From positions 220-64,219 of the forward strand of contig NZ_LMGK01000023.1 in the NCBI RefSeq assembly GCF_001427125.1: a stretch of 64,000 nucleotides of DNA, in the 5' to 3' direction. The notes below the pieces were generated by a model. The model saw only the letters and a list, made by a program, of their open reading frames with translations, was not told the origin of the DNA and did not search any database. The stretch comes from Pseudomonas sp. Root562 (GTDB lineage Bacteria; Pseudomonadota; Gammaproteobacteria; Pseudomonadales; Pseudomonadaceae). The translations under genes and the position numbers were made by a program. Numbering within the stretch: position 1 is the stretch's first letter; each line of letters starts with the position of its first letter. Shown piece after piece: positions 1-7,384 of this stretch.

Positions 1-14
1 TCAGCGGGAGGCGA

Positions 15-42
15 ATTCTACAGCGTTACACGCTGCTGTCAA
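15..42 (-). promoter_or_regulatory. Strong sigma-70 promoter, probably rRNA operon P1-type
   Basis: On the minus strand there is a -35 TTGACA (37-42), a 16-nt spacer and a -10 TAGAAT (15-20), firing out of the left edge of the window. The sequence after the -10 (TCGCCTCCCGCTGA) and the region before it match what I remember of the promoter region in front of Pseudomonas 16S rRNA genes. The rRNA gene itself is outside the window, so the target is an inference; the promoter match is direct. Confidence 0.7.
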
Positions 43-160
43 CACCTCTTTTTCAACTTCCTTCTGGCTTCGATGACCTGAAGCAACTTGCTGCCGAAAA
101 CTGCGTAACTCATTGTTTACCAAGGAGTTTTCCGTTTCGACTGCGCCGGAAGTGGGGCGA

Positions 161-188
161 ATTATAGACACCTGAGATCTGCCGTCAA
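161..188 (-). promoter_or_regulatory. Second tandem sigma-70 promoter, same direction
   Basis: The minus strand carries TTGACG (183-188), a 16-nt spacer and a perfect TATAAT (161-166). It lies about 8 bp beyond the msrQ stop codon and 140 bp upstream of the promoter at 15-42, giving the tandem arrangement typical of rRNA operons. The rest of 1-195 holds no convincing gene; the short open frame covering 1-192 is promoter DNA. Confidence 0.6.
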
Positions 189-195
189 CCACTAT

Positions 196-816
196 TTACG
201 CCTTTTTGGCAGAAGAGGCCTTTTTTGTCATTAATCGTGGGATTCGGCGTGCCACCGGCGGTAGGCGCAGCACTAGCAGCAACACACCTATAACGGCATA
301 GATCGCCCACTCCTTCAGATCGGCACGCACGATCCACAGCATATGCAGCAATCCAAGCCCCAGAATCACATACACCAGACGATGCAACTTCTTCCAACGA
401 ACACCCAACCTTCTTTGACTGTATCGATTGGACGTCACAGCCAGTGCCAGCAAACACAGAAAACCTAGCGCACCAACAATGATGTAAGGACGCTTGTGCA
501 ACTCGACGCCCAATTGCGACCAGTCAAACCCCAGAATAAATGCCAAATAGGCGCTCAAGTGCAGTACGACATAACAGAAGCACCAAAGCCCCAGCTGACG
601 CCGGACAGCAATCCACCCCGCCCAACCTGTGAGTTTCTGCAGTGGCATCATACTTAATGTAATAAGCAAGAGGACAAGCGTTCCCAATCCCAACCGGTCG
701 ACCAGCACTTTGCCAGGGTCTGGCCCCAACACATCCTCCCAAGCCTGATACAACCAGAGCAGGGGCCACACCATCGCCGCAATGAAAACGCCAATACGCC
801 AAAGCGGATATCGCAT
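196..816 (-). CDS. msrQ: MsrQ, heme-binding membrane subunit of the MsrPQ methionine sulfoxide reductase
   Basis: A 206-residue integral membrane protein of the YedZ/ferric-reductase-like family. It passes electrons from the quinone pool to periplasmic MsrP, which repairs oxidised methionines. About six hydrophobic helices fill the chain from residue 8 onward (IGVFIAAMVWPLLWL is the first), with His residues in the helices that can ligate heme (for example LHLSAYLAF and LVYVILGLGLLHMLW). The C-terminus is a short basic tail ending KKASSAKKA. The start codon overlaps the msrP stop (TGATG), so the two are translationally coupled. Length and order match the family. Confidence 0.95.
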   Translation of the reverse strand: MRYPLWRIGVFIAAMVWPLLWLYQAWEDVLGPDPGKVLVDRLGLGTLVLLLITLSMMPLQKLTGWAGWIAVRRQLGLWCFCYVVLHLSAYLAFILGFDWSQLGVELHKRPYIIVGALGFLCLLALAVTSNRYSQRRLGVRWKKLHRLVYVILGLGLLHMLWIVRADLKEWAIYAVIGVLLLVLRLPPVARRIPRLMTKKASSAKKA

Positions 817-1829
817 CAGTAATTCTTCCGCAGATCGAGCCCTGTATATAGAGAAGCAACTTCGTCCGCATAGCCGTTGAACATTTGCGTGTCCCGCACA
901 TTCGGCTTGAACAGACCACTTGGCAAGCGTCGCTCACGCGCCTGCGTCCAGCGTGGGTGGTCAACCGCAGGATTCACGTTCGCATAGAAACCATATTCGT
1001 CCGAGGCAATACTCTGCCAAGTGGTTTTGGGCTGCTCGCTCACCAGACTGATGCGCACGATGGACTTGATGCTTTTGAACCCGTACTTCCACGGCACTAC
1101 CAAACGCAGCGGCGCTCCGTTCTGGTTCGGCAATTCGCGCCCGTACATCCCCACCGCCAGTATCGCCAAAGGATTCATCGCCTCATCCAGTCGAAGTCCT
1201 TCCACATAAGGCCAGTCAATCAAGGCAAAACCAGAGCGCTGCCCCGGCATGCTCTTGGGATCCTGCAGAGTTTCAAAGCGAATGAACCTGGCCTTTGACG
1301 TTGGCTCGACCTGGCTGAGCAAAGCCGATATCGGGAAGCCTATCCAGGGAATCACCATGGACCACGCCTCAACGCAGCGAAGTCGGTAAATGCGCTCCTC
1401 CAACTGATAAGGCTTCATGAAGTCTTCCAGCGCATACCGTCCCGGCTTGCCCACCTCCCCGTCCACGACCACCGTCCACGGTTCAGTTTTCAGCGTGCCG
1501 GCATTGGCAGCCGGATCGCCCTTGTCGGCACCGAACTCATAAAAGTTGTTGTAATGGGTCGCATCCTTGAAGGGGGTTATTGCCTCATCCCTGACATTGA
1601 CCGCCCCCCACTTGGTCGAAGGAAGCTTTTCGCTGAACCAGGAAGGCGCCTTGCCAGGCTCCACATCCGGATAACGCGCCGCCTCATCAGCCACTGCCCA
1701 TTGAGGCAGAGCGCCCACAGCCAATCCGGCAGCAGCAGCGCCCAACACAGTGCGTCGAGAAAGATAAATAGATTCAGGCGTGACGTCCGATTCATGGCAA
1801 TCGGACGCTTTGGGGATTTTGATCAGCAT
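816..1829 (-). CDS. msrP: MsrP, periplasmic molybdopterin methionine sulfoxide reductase catalytic subunit
   Basis: A 337-residue YedY-family enzyme that reduces protein-bound methionine sulfoxide in the periplasm using a molybdopterin cofactor. The N-terminus holds a twin-arginine signal (SRRTVLGAAAAGLAVG, residues about 25-40) followed by an Ala-x-Ala-like cleavage region near residue 47. The molybdenum-ligand cysteine is in RLRCVEAWSMVIPW (near residue 150). It is the first gene of the msrPQ pair and lies downstream of pssA in the same direction. Its Shine-Dalgarno GCGGAG falls inside a strong inverted repeat (1833-1878), described separately, which may control its translation. Confidence 0.95.
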   Translation of the reverse strand: MLIKIPKASDCHESDVTPESIYLSRRTVLGAAAAGLAVGALPQWAVADEAARYPDVEPGKAPSWFSEKLPSTKWGAVNVRDEAITPFKDATHYNNFYEFGADKGDPAANAGTLKTEPWTVVVDGEVGKPGRYALEDFMKPYQLEERIYRLRCVEAWSMVIPWIGFPISALLSQVEPTSKARFIRFETLQDPKSMPGQRSGFALIDWPYVEGLRLDEAMNPLAILAVGMYGRELPNQNGAPLRLVVPWKYGFKSIKSIVRISLVSEQPKTTWQSIASDEYGFYANVNPAVDHPRWTQARERRLPSGLFKPNVRDTQMFNGYADEVASLYTGLDLRKNY

Positions 1830-1832
1830 GGC

Positions 1833-1878
1833 TACTCCGCAGCATTGGAGAACAGATGCACCAACAGTCTGCGGAGTA
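1833..1878 (-). promoter_or_regulatory. Inverted repeat that would hide the msrP ribosome binding site
   Basis: A perfect 10-bp inverted repeat (TACTCCGCAG at 1833-1842, CTGCGGAGTA at 1869-1878) encloses a second 4-bp pair (TTGG/CCAA) and a 12-nt apical loop. In the minus-strand RNA the 3' arm contains CGGAG, the only good Shine-Dalgarno of msrP, ending a few bases before its ATG at 1829. There is no U-tract, so it does not look like a terminator for pssA. A role in translational control is an inference. Confidence 0.5.
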
Positions 1879-1892
1879 TGAGGGAAATTACA

Positions 1893-2750
1893 TCACTCGA
1901 CGCTTTTGCGCCGACGAAGATGTAACAAGTACTGCACCGGTCCGGAAGCCGCATAGGCGAGGAACACCAGCAGCAGAATGCGCGGAGGATCACTGAACAC
2001 GACTGCGAACACCAGCACGACAGCGAGGATAGCCACGAAAGGTACGCGTCCTTTCAGGTCCAGCTCCTTGAAGCTGTTGTACTTGATGTTGCTGACCATC
2101 AGCATGCCCGCCGCTGCCACCATCAACGCCACCAGGAAGGACATCTTGGAGCCCTGAATGCCGTAATCGCTGAACGCCCAAACGATACCCGCCACGACTC
2201 CGGCGGCAGCCGGGCTGGCCAGACCGATGAAATAGCGCTTGTCGGCGGTGCCGACCTGAGTGTTGAAGCGCGCCAGACGCAACGCAGCGCCCGCTACATA
2301 TATGAAGGCGACCATCCAGCCAACCTTGCCCATGTCGCCCAGCGCCCAACCAAATGCCAGCAATGCCGGCGCCACACCGAAAGCGACCATGTCCGACAGC
2401 GAGTCGTACTCGGCACCGAACGCACTCTGGGTGTTGGTCATGCGGGCAACACGACCATCCAGGCCGTCAAGCACCATGGCGACAAAGATCGCGATGGCAG
2501 CGAAAGCGAAGTACTTGCTTGCGCTGACCGAGTCGCCGGCGCTCAAGGCGGCCTGCGCGCTCATCGAGTTGATGATGGAATAGAAACCTGCGAACAGGTT
2601 CGCAGTGGTAAACAGATTCGGCAAAAGATAGATACCACGATGCCGGACTTTACGGCCTTCAGCGTCGTGCCCTTCTTCGATATGTTCATCGATGGGCAGC
2701 AGGCTTTCGGCGTCAGAGGCCTGGTTTGGCTCTTCGGGACGTTCGCTCAT
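1893..2750 (-). CDS. pssA: CDP-diacylglycerol--serine O-phosphatidyltransferase
   Basis: This is a 285-residue membrane enzyme that makes phosphatidylserine, the precursor of phosphatidylethanolamine. The CDP-alcohol phosphatidyltransferase signature DG-(x)2-AR-(x)8-G-(x)3-D-(x)3-D is present as DGLDGRVARMTNTQSAFGAE followed by YDSLSD in the first half, with several hydrophobic helices after it. The open frame extends 33 codons further upstream, but the ATG at 2750 (MSERPEEPNQ) is preceded by AAGG and gives the usual length. It lies between ilvC and msrPQ; the ilvC terminator separates it from the ilv genes. Confidence 0.95.
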   Translation of the reverse strand: MSERPEEPNQASDAESLLPIDEHIEEGHDAEGRKVRHRGIYLLPNLFTTANLFAGFYSIINSMSAQAALSAGDSVSASKYFAFAAIAIFVAMVLDGLDGRVARMTNTQSAFGAEYDSLSDMVAFGVAPALLAFGWALGDMGKVGWMVAFIYVAGAALRLARFNTQVGTADKRYFIGLASPAAAGVVAGIVWAFSDYGIQGSKMSFLVALMVAAAGMLMVSNIKYNSFKELDLKGRVPFVAILAVVLVFAVVFSDPPRILLLVFLAYAASGPVQYLLHLRRRKSVE

Positions 2751-2850
2751 GGACAATACCTTGCAACGGGGTGGAAAGTTTCGACAGGTGTCTGCGACAG
2801 CGGTTCGCATCGCAAACGATGCAGCTTTATACCAGAACCGGCGATCCAAA

Positions 2851-2882
2851 CGAAAAAACGCGGCCTAAGCCGCGTTTTTCGT
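2851..2882 (-). terminator. Rho-independent terminator after ilvC
   Basis: The minus strand reads a GC-rich stem (ACGCGGC / GCCGCGT, 4-nt loop) flanked by an A-run and followed by TTTTTT. It starts 14 bp after the ilvC stop. The flanking A- and T-runs could make it act in both directions. Confidence 0.85.
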
Positions 2883-2895
2883 ACAAGTGTCAGAC

Positions 2896-3912
2896 TTAGT
2901 TTTTGGCTTTGTCGACGATCTTGTTGGCACCGATCCACGGCATCATGGAGCGCAGTTGCTCGCCGATGATCTCGATACCGTGAGCGGCGTTGTTACGACG
3001 CTTGGCGGTCATCGAAGGATAGCCGGTAGCGCCTTCGCTGATGAACATCTTGGCGTATTCGCCGTCCTGAATGCGTTTCAGGGCATTGCGCATGGCCTGA
3101 CGGGATTCGGCGTTGATGACTTCCGGGCCAGTCACGTACTCGCCGTATTCGGCGTTGTTGGAGATCGAGTAGTTCATGTTGGCGATACCGCCTTCGTACA
3201 TGAGGTCAACGATCAGCTTCAGTTCGTGCAAGCATTCGAAGTAGGCCATTTCCGGCGCGTAGCCAGCTTCAACCAGGGTTTCGAAACCGGCTTTAACCAG
3301 TTCAACGGTACCGCCGCACAGAACGGCTTGCTCGCCGAACAGGTCGGTTTCAGTCTCGTCCTTGAAGGTGGTTTCGATGATGCCGGTACGACCGCCACCA
3401 ACGCCAGCGGCGTAGGACAGTGCAACGTTTTTGGCGTTGCCCGAAGCATCCTGGTAGATAGCGATCAGGTCAGGGATACCGCCGCCTTTCACGAATTCGG
3501 AACGTACGGTGTGACCTGGAGCCTTCGGCGCGATCATGATCACGTCGAGGTCAGCGCGTGGCACTACCTGGTTGTAGTGGATCGCGAAACCGTGGGAGAA
3601 GGCCAGGGTAGCGCCCTTCTTGATGTTCGGTTCGATTTCGTTCTTGTACAGGGAGGACTGGAACTCGTCCGGGGTCAGGATCATGACCAGGTCGGCAGCT
3701 GCAACAGCGGAAGCAACGTCAGTCACTTTCAGGCCATGAGCTTCAGCCTTGGCAACGGTGGCCGAACCTTTACGCAGGCCAACGGTAACGTCAACGCCGG
3801 AGTCTTTCAGGTTGCACGCCTGAGCGTGGCCTTGGGAACCGTAACCGATGATGGCAACTTTCTTGCCCTGGATGATCGACAGGTCGCAGTCTTTATCGTA
3901 GAAAACTTTCAT
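2896..3912 (-). CDS. ilvC: Ketol-acid reductoisomerase
   Basis: A 338-residue class I enzyme that isomerises and reduces acetolactate or acetohydroxybutyrate with NADPH and Mg2+, the second common step of valine, leucine and isoleucine synthesis. The N-terminal Rossmann motif VAIIGYGSQGHAQA (about residues 19-32) is followed by the knotted C-terminal catalytic domain with conserved acidic residues (DLFGEQAVLCGG; SNNAEYGEY). The length is exactly that of class I bacterial IlvC. It follows ilvH by a 45-bp gap and is very probably co-transcribed with ilvIH. Confidence 0.98.
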   Translation of the reverse strand: MKVFYDKDCDLSIIQGKKVAIIGYGSQGHAQACNLKDSGVDVTVGLRKGSATVAKAEAHGLKVTDVASAVAAADLVMILTPDEFQSSLYKNEIEPNIKKGATLAFSHGFAIHYNQVVPRADLDVIMIAPKAPGHTVRSEFVKGGGIPDLIAIYQDASGNAKNVALSYAAGVGGGRTGIIETTFKDETETDLFGEQAVLCGGTVELVKAGFETLVEAGYAPEMAYFECLHELKLIVDLMYEGGIANMNYSISNNAEYGEYVTGPEVINAESRQAMRNALKRIQDGEYAKMFISEGATGYPSMTAKRRNNAAHGIEIIGEQLRSMMPWIGANKIVDKAKN

Positions 3913-3957
3913 GAATTTCCCCTATATCAGGCCGTTCAGGCCATTCGCTAATTTGGT

Positions 3958-4449
3958 TTAGATGCTGAGTACTTTGTCGCCGCGGGCAATACCGGTGACG
4001 CCACTGCGGACGGTCTCCAGAATCGAGGCGGTGCCAATGGACTGAATGAAGCTGTCGAGCTTGTCGCTGGTACCGGTCAATTGAACGGTATACACGCTGG
4101 CACTGACATCGACGATCTGTCCACGATAAATATCGGTGGTGCGTTTGATCTCGGCGCGCTGGGCACCGGTAGCCTTGACCTTGACCAGCATCAGCTCACG
4201 CTCGATGTGCGCGCTTTCCGACAGGTCGACCAGTTTGACTACTTCGATCAGTTTGTTGAGGTTCTTGGTGATCTGCTCAATGACCTCATCGTGACCGACA
4301 GTGGTCAACGTCAGACGCGACAGGGTCGGGTCTTCGGTTGGTGCCACGGTCAGGCTTTCGATGTTGTAGTTGCGCTGCGAGAACAGACCAACCACACGAG
4401 ACAAAGCGCCCGGTTCGTTTTCCAGAAGCAAGGAAATAATGTGCCGCAT
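3958..4449 (-). CDS. ilvH: Acetolactate synthase small (regulatory) subunit
   Basis: This 163-residue protein is the regulatory subunit that activates the catalytic subunit and confers feedback inhibition by valine. It has an N-terminal ACT domain (MRHIISLLLENEPGALSRVV) and the C-terminal IlvN/IlvH domain from about residue 80. I chose the ATG at 4449 because it begins the standard IlvH sequence and lies 2 bp after the ilvI stop; an upstream in-frame start would add ten residues inside ilvI. Confidence 0.97.
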   Translation of the reverse strand: MRHIISLLLENEPGALSRVVGLFSQRNYNIESLTVAPTEDPTLSRLTLTTVGHDEVIEQITKNLNKLIEVVKLVDLSESAHIERELMLVKVKATGAQRAEIKRTTDIYRGQIVDVSASVYTVQLTGTSDKLDSFIQSIGTASILETVRSGVTGIARGDKVLSI

Positions 4450-4451
4450 GA

Positions 4452-6176
4452 TTAGGTACGCTCCGTCTTGCTCAGCCACATATCGCGCATGGAGCCGTCT
4501 TTGATCTGCATCGGATAGACGTGCTCGCTGGTGTCGACCGAAATATCGATCACTACCAGGCGATCCTTCATGGCAAACGCTTCTTCCATCTTCGACTTCA
4601 AATCTTTCGAATCGGTGATGCGCACGCCAATGTGACCATAAGCCTCTGCCAGCTTGACGAAATCAGGCAGCGATTCCATGTAGGAGTGAGAGTGGCGGCT
4701 GCCATAGCTCATGTCCTGCCACTGGCGAACCATGCCCAGTACACCGTTGTTCAGGATGACGATCTTTACCGGCAAACCGTATTGCAGGCAGGTCGACAAC
4801 TCCTGAATGTTCATCTGGATGCTGCCCTCGCCCGTTACGCAGGCGACGTCATCATCCGGAAAGCTCAACTTGATGCCCATGGCCGCCGGAAAACCGAAGC
4901 CCATGGTGCCCAGGCCGCCGGAGTTGATCCAGCGGTTCGGCTTGTTGAACTTGTAGTACTGCGCCGCGAACATCTGATGCTGACCCACGTCAGAAGCAAC
5001 AAAGGCATTGCCCTTGGTCACTTCGCAAAGGGTCTCGATCACGGCCTGCGGCTTGATGACGCTGCCGTCACCCTTGTCATAAGGGAACAGGCCACGATCA
5101 CCGCGCCACTCGTCGATCTGCTTCCACCAGCTGGCAACGGACTCCTTGTTCGGGGTCTCGCCGATTTCCTTGAGGATCGCGACCATTTCGGTCAGGACGC
5201 TCTCGACCGGGCCAACGATTGGCACATCGGCCTTGATGGTCTTGGAAATCGAAGCCGGGTCGATGTCGATGTGAATGATCTTGGCATTCGGGCAGAACTT
5301 GGAGGCGCCGTTGATCACGCGGTCGTCAAACCGTGCGCCGACAGCCAGGATGACGTCAGCGTGGTGCATCGCCAGGTTGGCGGTGTAGCTGCCGTGCATG
5401 CCCAGCATGCCGATGAACTGACGATCCGTACCGGGGAAACCGCCCAGGCCCATCAGGGTATTGGTCACTGGCAGGTTAAGCATTTTCGCCAGCTCGGTCA
5501 GCGGCGCGGAGCCACCACCGAGAATCACGCCACCGCCCGAGTACAACACAGGACGCTTGGCCGCCAGGAGCATTTCTGCTGCCTTGCGGATTTGCCCGGA
5601 GTGACCGCGAACGGCCGGGCTGTAGGAGCGCAACTTGGCTTTTTTCGGGAAGACGTATTCGAACTTCTCGGCCGGGTTGGTCATGTCTTTCGGGATATCG
5701 ACAACGACCGGACCAGGACGACCGGATTGCGCCAGGTAGAAAGCTTTCTTCATGACTTCCGGGATTTCCGACGCATGCTTGATCATGAAGCTGTGCTTCA
5801 CGATCGGCCGGGAAATACCGATCATGTCGGTTTCCTGGAAGGCGTCGGTACCGACCATGGTGCTCGGCACCTGGCCGGAAATAACCACCATCGGAATGGA
5901 GTCCATGTAGGCGGTGGCAATACCGGTGATGGCGTTTGTAGCGCCAGGACCGGACGTCACCAGTACCACACCGGCTTTACCGGTGGCACGGGCGTAGCCG
6001 TCAGCCATATGGGTAGCCGCTTGCTCGTGACGAACCAGGATGTGGGTCACTTCCGGTTCTTTGAACAGGGCATCGTAGACATGAAGAAGAGCACCACCCG
6101 GGTACCCGTAGATATATTTGACGCCTTCGTCACGCAAGAAGCGGACGAGCATCTCACCGCCAGATAAAAGCTCCAC
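4452..6176 (-). CDS. ilvI: Acetolactate synthase large (catalytic) subunit
   Basis: A 574-residue thiamine-diphosphate enzyme that condenses pyruvate with pyruvate or 2-oxobutyrate, the first common step of branched-chain amino acid synthesis. The catalytic glutamate is in VRHEQAATHMADGYARATG (about residue 50). The ThDP/Mg2+ motif is GEGSIQMNIQELSTCLQ followed by ILNN (about residues 445-475). Two GTG codons are possible starts, at 6185 and 6176; the second is preceded at good distance by AGAGGTGA and gives the usual 574 residues, so I prefer it. First gene of ilvIHC, with a long leader upstream. Confidence 0.96.
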   Translation of the reverse strand: MELLSGGEMLVRFLRDEGVKYIYGYPGGALLHVYDALFKEPEVTHILVRHEQAATHMADGYARATGKAGVVLVTSGPGATNAITGIATAYMDSIPMVVISGQVPSTMVGTDAFQETDMIGISRPIVKHSFMIKHASEIPEVMKKAFYLAQSGRPGPVVVDIPKDMTNPAEKFEYVFPKKAKLRSYSPAVRGHSGQIRKAAEMLLAAKRPVLYSGGGVILGGGSAPLTELAKMLNLPVTNTLMGLGGFPGTDRQFIGMLGMHGSYTANLAMHHADVILAVGARFDDRVINGASKFCPNAKIIHIDIDPASISKTIKADVPIVGPVESVLTEMVAILKEIGETPNKESVASWWKQIDEWRGDRGLFPYDKGDGSVIKPQAVIETLCEVTKGNAFVASDVGQHQMFAAQYYKFNKPNRWINSGGLGTMGFGFPAAMGIKLSFPDDDVACVTGEGSIQMNIQELSTCLQYGLPVKIVILNNGVLGMVRQWQDMSYGSRHSHSYMESLPDFVKLAEAYGHIGVRITDSKDLKSKMEEAFAMKDRLVVIDISVDTSEHVYPMQIKDGSMRDMWLSKTERT

Positions 6177-6185
6177 GTTGCTCAC

Positions 6186-6494
6186 CTCTAAAACGCCAGA
6201 ATACCGCCCACGAAAAATGGGACGGGTCTTAATAGGTTTACTTCTCTGCAGAGCATGAGCGACGGTGGTCGCCGACTACGTCAGCACTGACTGAGCAAGT
6301 ATTGGGATCGTCCCAAGTGTTGCGGGCTTCTCCCACCCAGCGCGAGGTAACGCGTTGCGGGTGTAACAGGTCGGCGCGGATGTGCGCCTCATGATCTGCT
6401 GAGAGGGTCTGCTTCTGGCAGTCCCTGTACAGCGGACTTTGGATTCTTCTGTTTCGCCCTTCGCAAGTCAAGCCGTCTATGTGCTTTATTCTAG
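6186..6494 (-). promoter_or_regulatory. Long 5' leader of ilvIH with several hairpins
   Basis: About 300 nt separate a candidate -10 (TAGAAT on the minus strand, 6488-6493) from ilvI. In the RNA sense I see TTGGGACGATCCCAA (stem-loop near 6300-6314), GTCAGTGCTGAC (a near-perfect palindrome around 6282-6293), GCGACCACCGTCGC, CTCTGCAGAG, and CCGTCCCA/TGGGCGG (about 6198-6223) just before the ribosome binding site. The last could affect initiation; it has no U-tract. I see no good -35 element. Cis-regulation is inferred from length and structure. Confidence 0.4.
6276..6392 (-). CDS. Candidate 38-codon leader peptide upstream of ilvI
   Basis: An ATG-started frame of 38 codons lies inside the ilvIH leader, ending about 100 nt before the ilvI start. 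The last 14 residues, TLGTIPILAQSVLT, contain two Ile, three Leu and one Val, the products of the pathway, as expected for an attenuation leader peptide. Against it: no strong ribosome binding site is visible, and the first 24 residues look unremarkable. It is a hypothesis, not an established gene. Confidence 0.25.
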   Translation of the reverse strand: MRRTSAPTCYTRNALPRAGWEKPATLGTIPILAQSVLT

Positions 6495-6576
6495 TAACCG
6501 CATGAGAACGCAAGAAAAAACCTATAAATCCCATGTGTGTTAGCTTCAATTGCGCAACTTTTGACTAGGAATTGGC

Positions 6577-6999
6577 ATGCGTACGCACTTCTTCATCGCC
6601 GGCCTGTTGGTCGTCCTCAGCCCGGCGGCCATGGCCGCGCAGATTTACAAATGGGTCGACACCCAAGGCGTTACCCATTTCGATGGCCAGCCGCCCCCAG
6701 GCCTGCCAGCCACGACCATTGTCACCCCCGCTTCATCGCCGGGCAAACCACCCATCCCCGCCAACGGCGGCGCCATCGGCAATCAACAGGCCATCGACAA
6801 CAGCGTCAAGAAGCAGGTTGCCGAGCAGCAGGAACAGTTGAAAGTGTTTTGTGAGCAGGCGCGAACGAATCTTGCGCAGTTGCAGAACAATCCGCGACTC
6901 AGGGAGGAAGTGGAAGGACAGTTGCGCCGTCTGGACGATGCACAGCGGCAAGAGCGCATCGGCGAAACGCAGAAACAGATCGCGGACAACTGCCAGTGA
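6577..6999 (+). CDS. Exported DUF4124 domain protein
   Basis: A 140-residue secreted protein of unknown function. Residues 1-20 form a signal peptide (FFIAGLLVVLSPAAMA). The next stretch, QIYKWVDTQGVTHFDGQPPP, is the DUF4124 signature (Y-x-W-x-D-x-x-G-x-x-x-F/Y), common in small Pseudomonas periplasmic proteins. Residues about 65-138 are rich in Gln, Arg and Glu and are probably a coiled coil. The start is supported by GGAA upstream. It is transcribed divergently from ilvIH and is a single-gene unit closed by a hairpin at 7005-7035. No partner or substrate can be deduced. Confidence 0.85.
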   Translation: MRTHFFIAGLLVVLSPAAMAAQIYKWVDTQGVTHFDGQPPPGLPATTIVTPASSPGKPPIPANGGAIGNQQAIDNSVKKQVAEQQEQLKVFCEQARTNLAQLQNNPRLREEVEGQLRRLDDAQRQERIGETQKQIADNCQ

Positions 7000-7004
7000 A
7001 CGCC

Positions 7005-7035
7005 TGCAGGAGCCGAGTTTGGTCCGGCTCCTGCA
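7005..7035. terminator. GC-rich hairpin between convergent genes
   Basis: TGCAGGAGCCG and CGGCTCCTGCA form an 11-bp perfect stem with a 9-nt loop, 5 bp after the DUF4124 stop and ahead of the convergent gene at 7049. There is no U-run on either side, so termination is plausible but not certain. Confidence 0.5.
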
Positions 7036-7048
7036 ATGGGCGGTGGGG

Positions 7049-7384
7049 TCAGCGGGCCGCGGTGATCAGTTGATCAAACTCTTTGAGCAGCACTTGCAAC
7101 TGGCGATCCCGGCCCTGGACATTGCGTCCAGCGAAGACCATTTCGGCCATTTCCTGAATCCCTGAAGCATTCGGCAACGGCAGGTCCTGCTCGAGGATCG
7201 CTTTCATGCGCGGCAGGAAAATCCACTGCAGCCATTGTTCGAAGTCCAGCGTATCGACCGAAAAGGGTTCCACGCTGGAAAGCGCTTCGGCGGATGGCCG
7301 AGCGTCGTCCCACCACCCTTGTATCCGCAGCTCTCGCTCGATCAGCAGTAACTGATCGGCGATCTGGAGAAAACGTGCGTCCAT
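7049..7384 (-). CDS. YqcC family protein
   Basis: A 111-residue cytoplasmic protein of the YqcC/DUF446 family, an all-helical small fold of unknown function. The family features W-W-x-x-x-x-P (IQGWWDDARPSAEAL), FSVDTLDFEQWLQWIFLPRM and NASGIQEMAEMVF are all visible. Its ATG overlaps the stop of the upstream lipoprotein gene by one base (TAATG), suggesting co-translation in an mrcB-lipoprotein-yqcC unit. Length is normal for the family. Confidence 0.88.
   Translation of the reverse strand: MDARFLQIADQLLLIERELRIQGWWDDARPSAEALSSVEPFSVDTLDFEQWLQWIFLPRMKAILEQDLPLPNASGIQEMAEMVFAGRNVQGRDRQLQVLLKEFDQLITAAR

Noticed and set aside
1..192. 63-codon minus-strand frame
   Set aside because: Overlaps two consensus promoters; non-coding promoter DNA.
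4521..6167. 548-codon open frame opposite ilvI
   Set aside because: Antisense shadow of a GC-rich gene; His/Arg/Asp-rich composition, no recognisable domain, and ilvI is certain.
6238..6549. 103-codon frame over the ilvIH leader
   Set aside because: It begins upstream of the likely transcription start, has no ribosome site and no protein-like composition. The 38-codon frame in another register is the better leader-peptide candidate.
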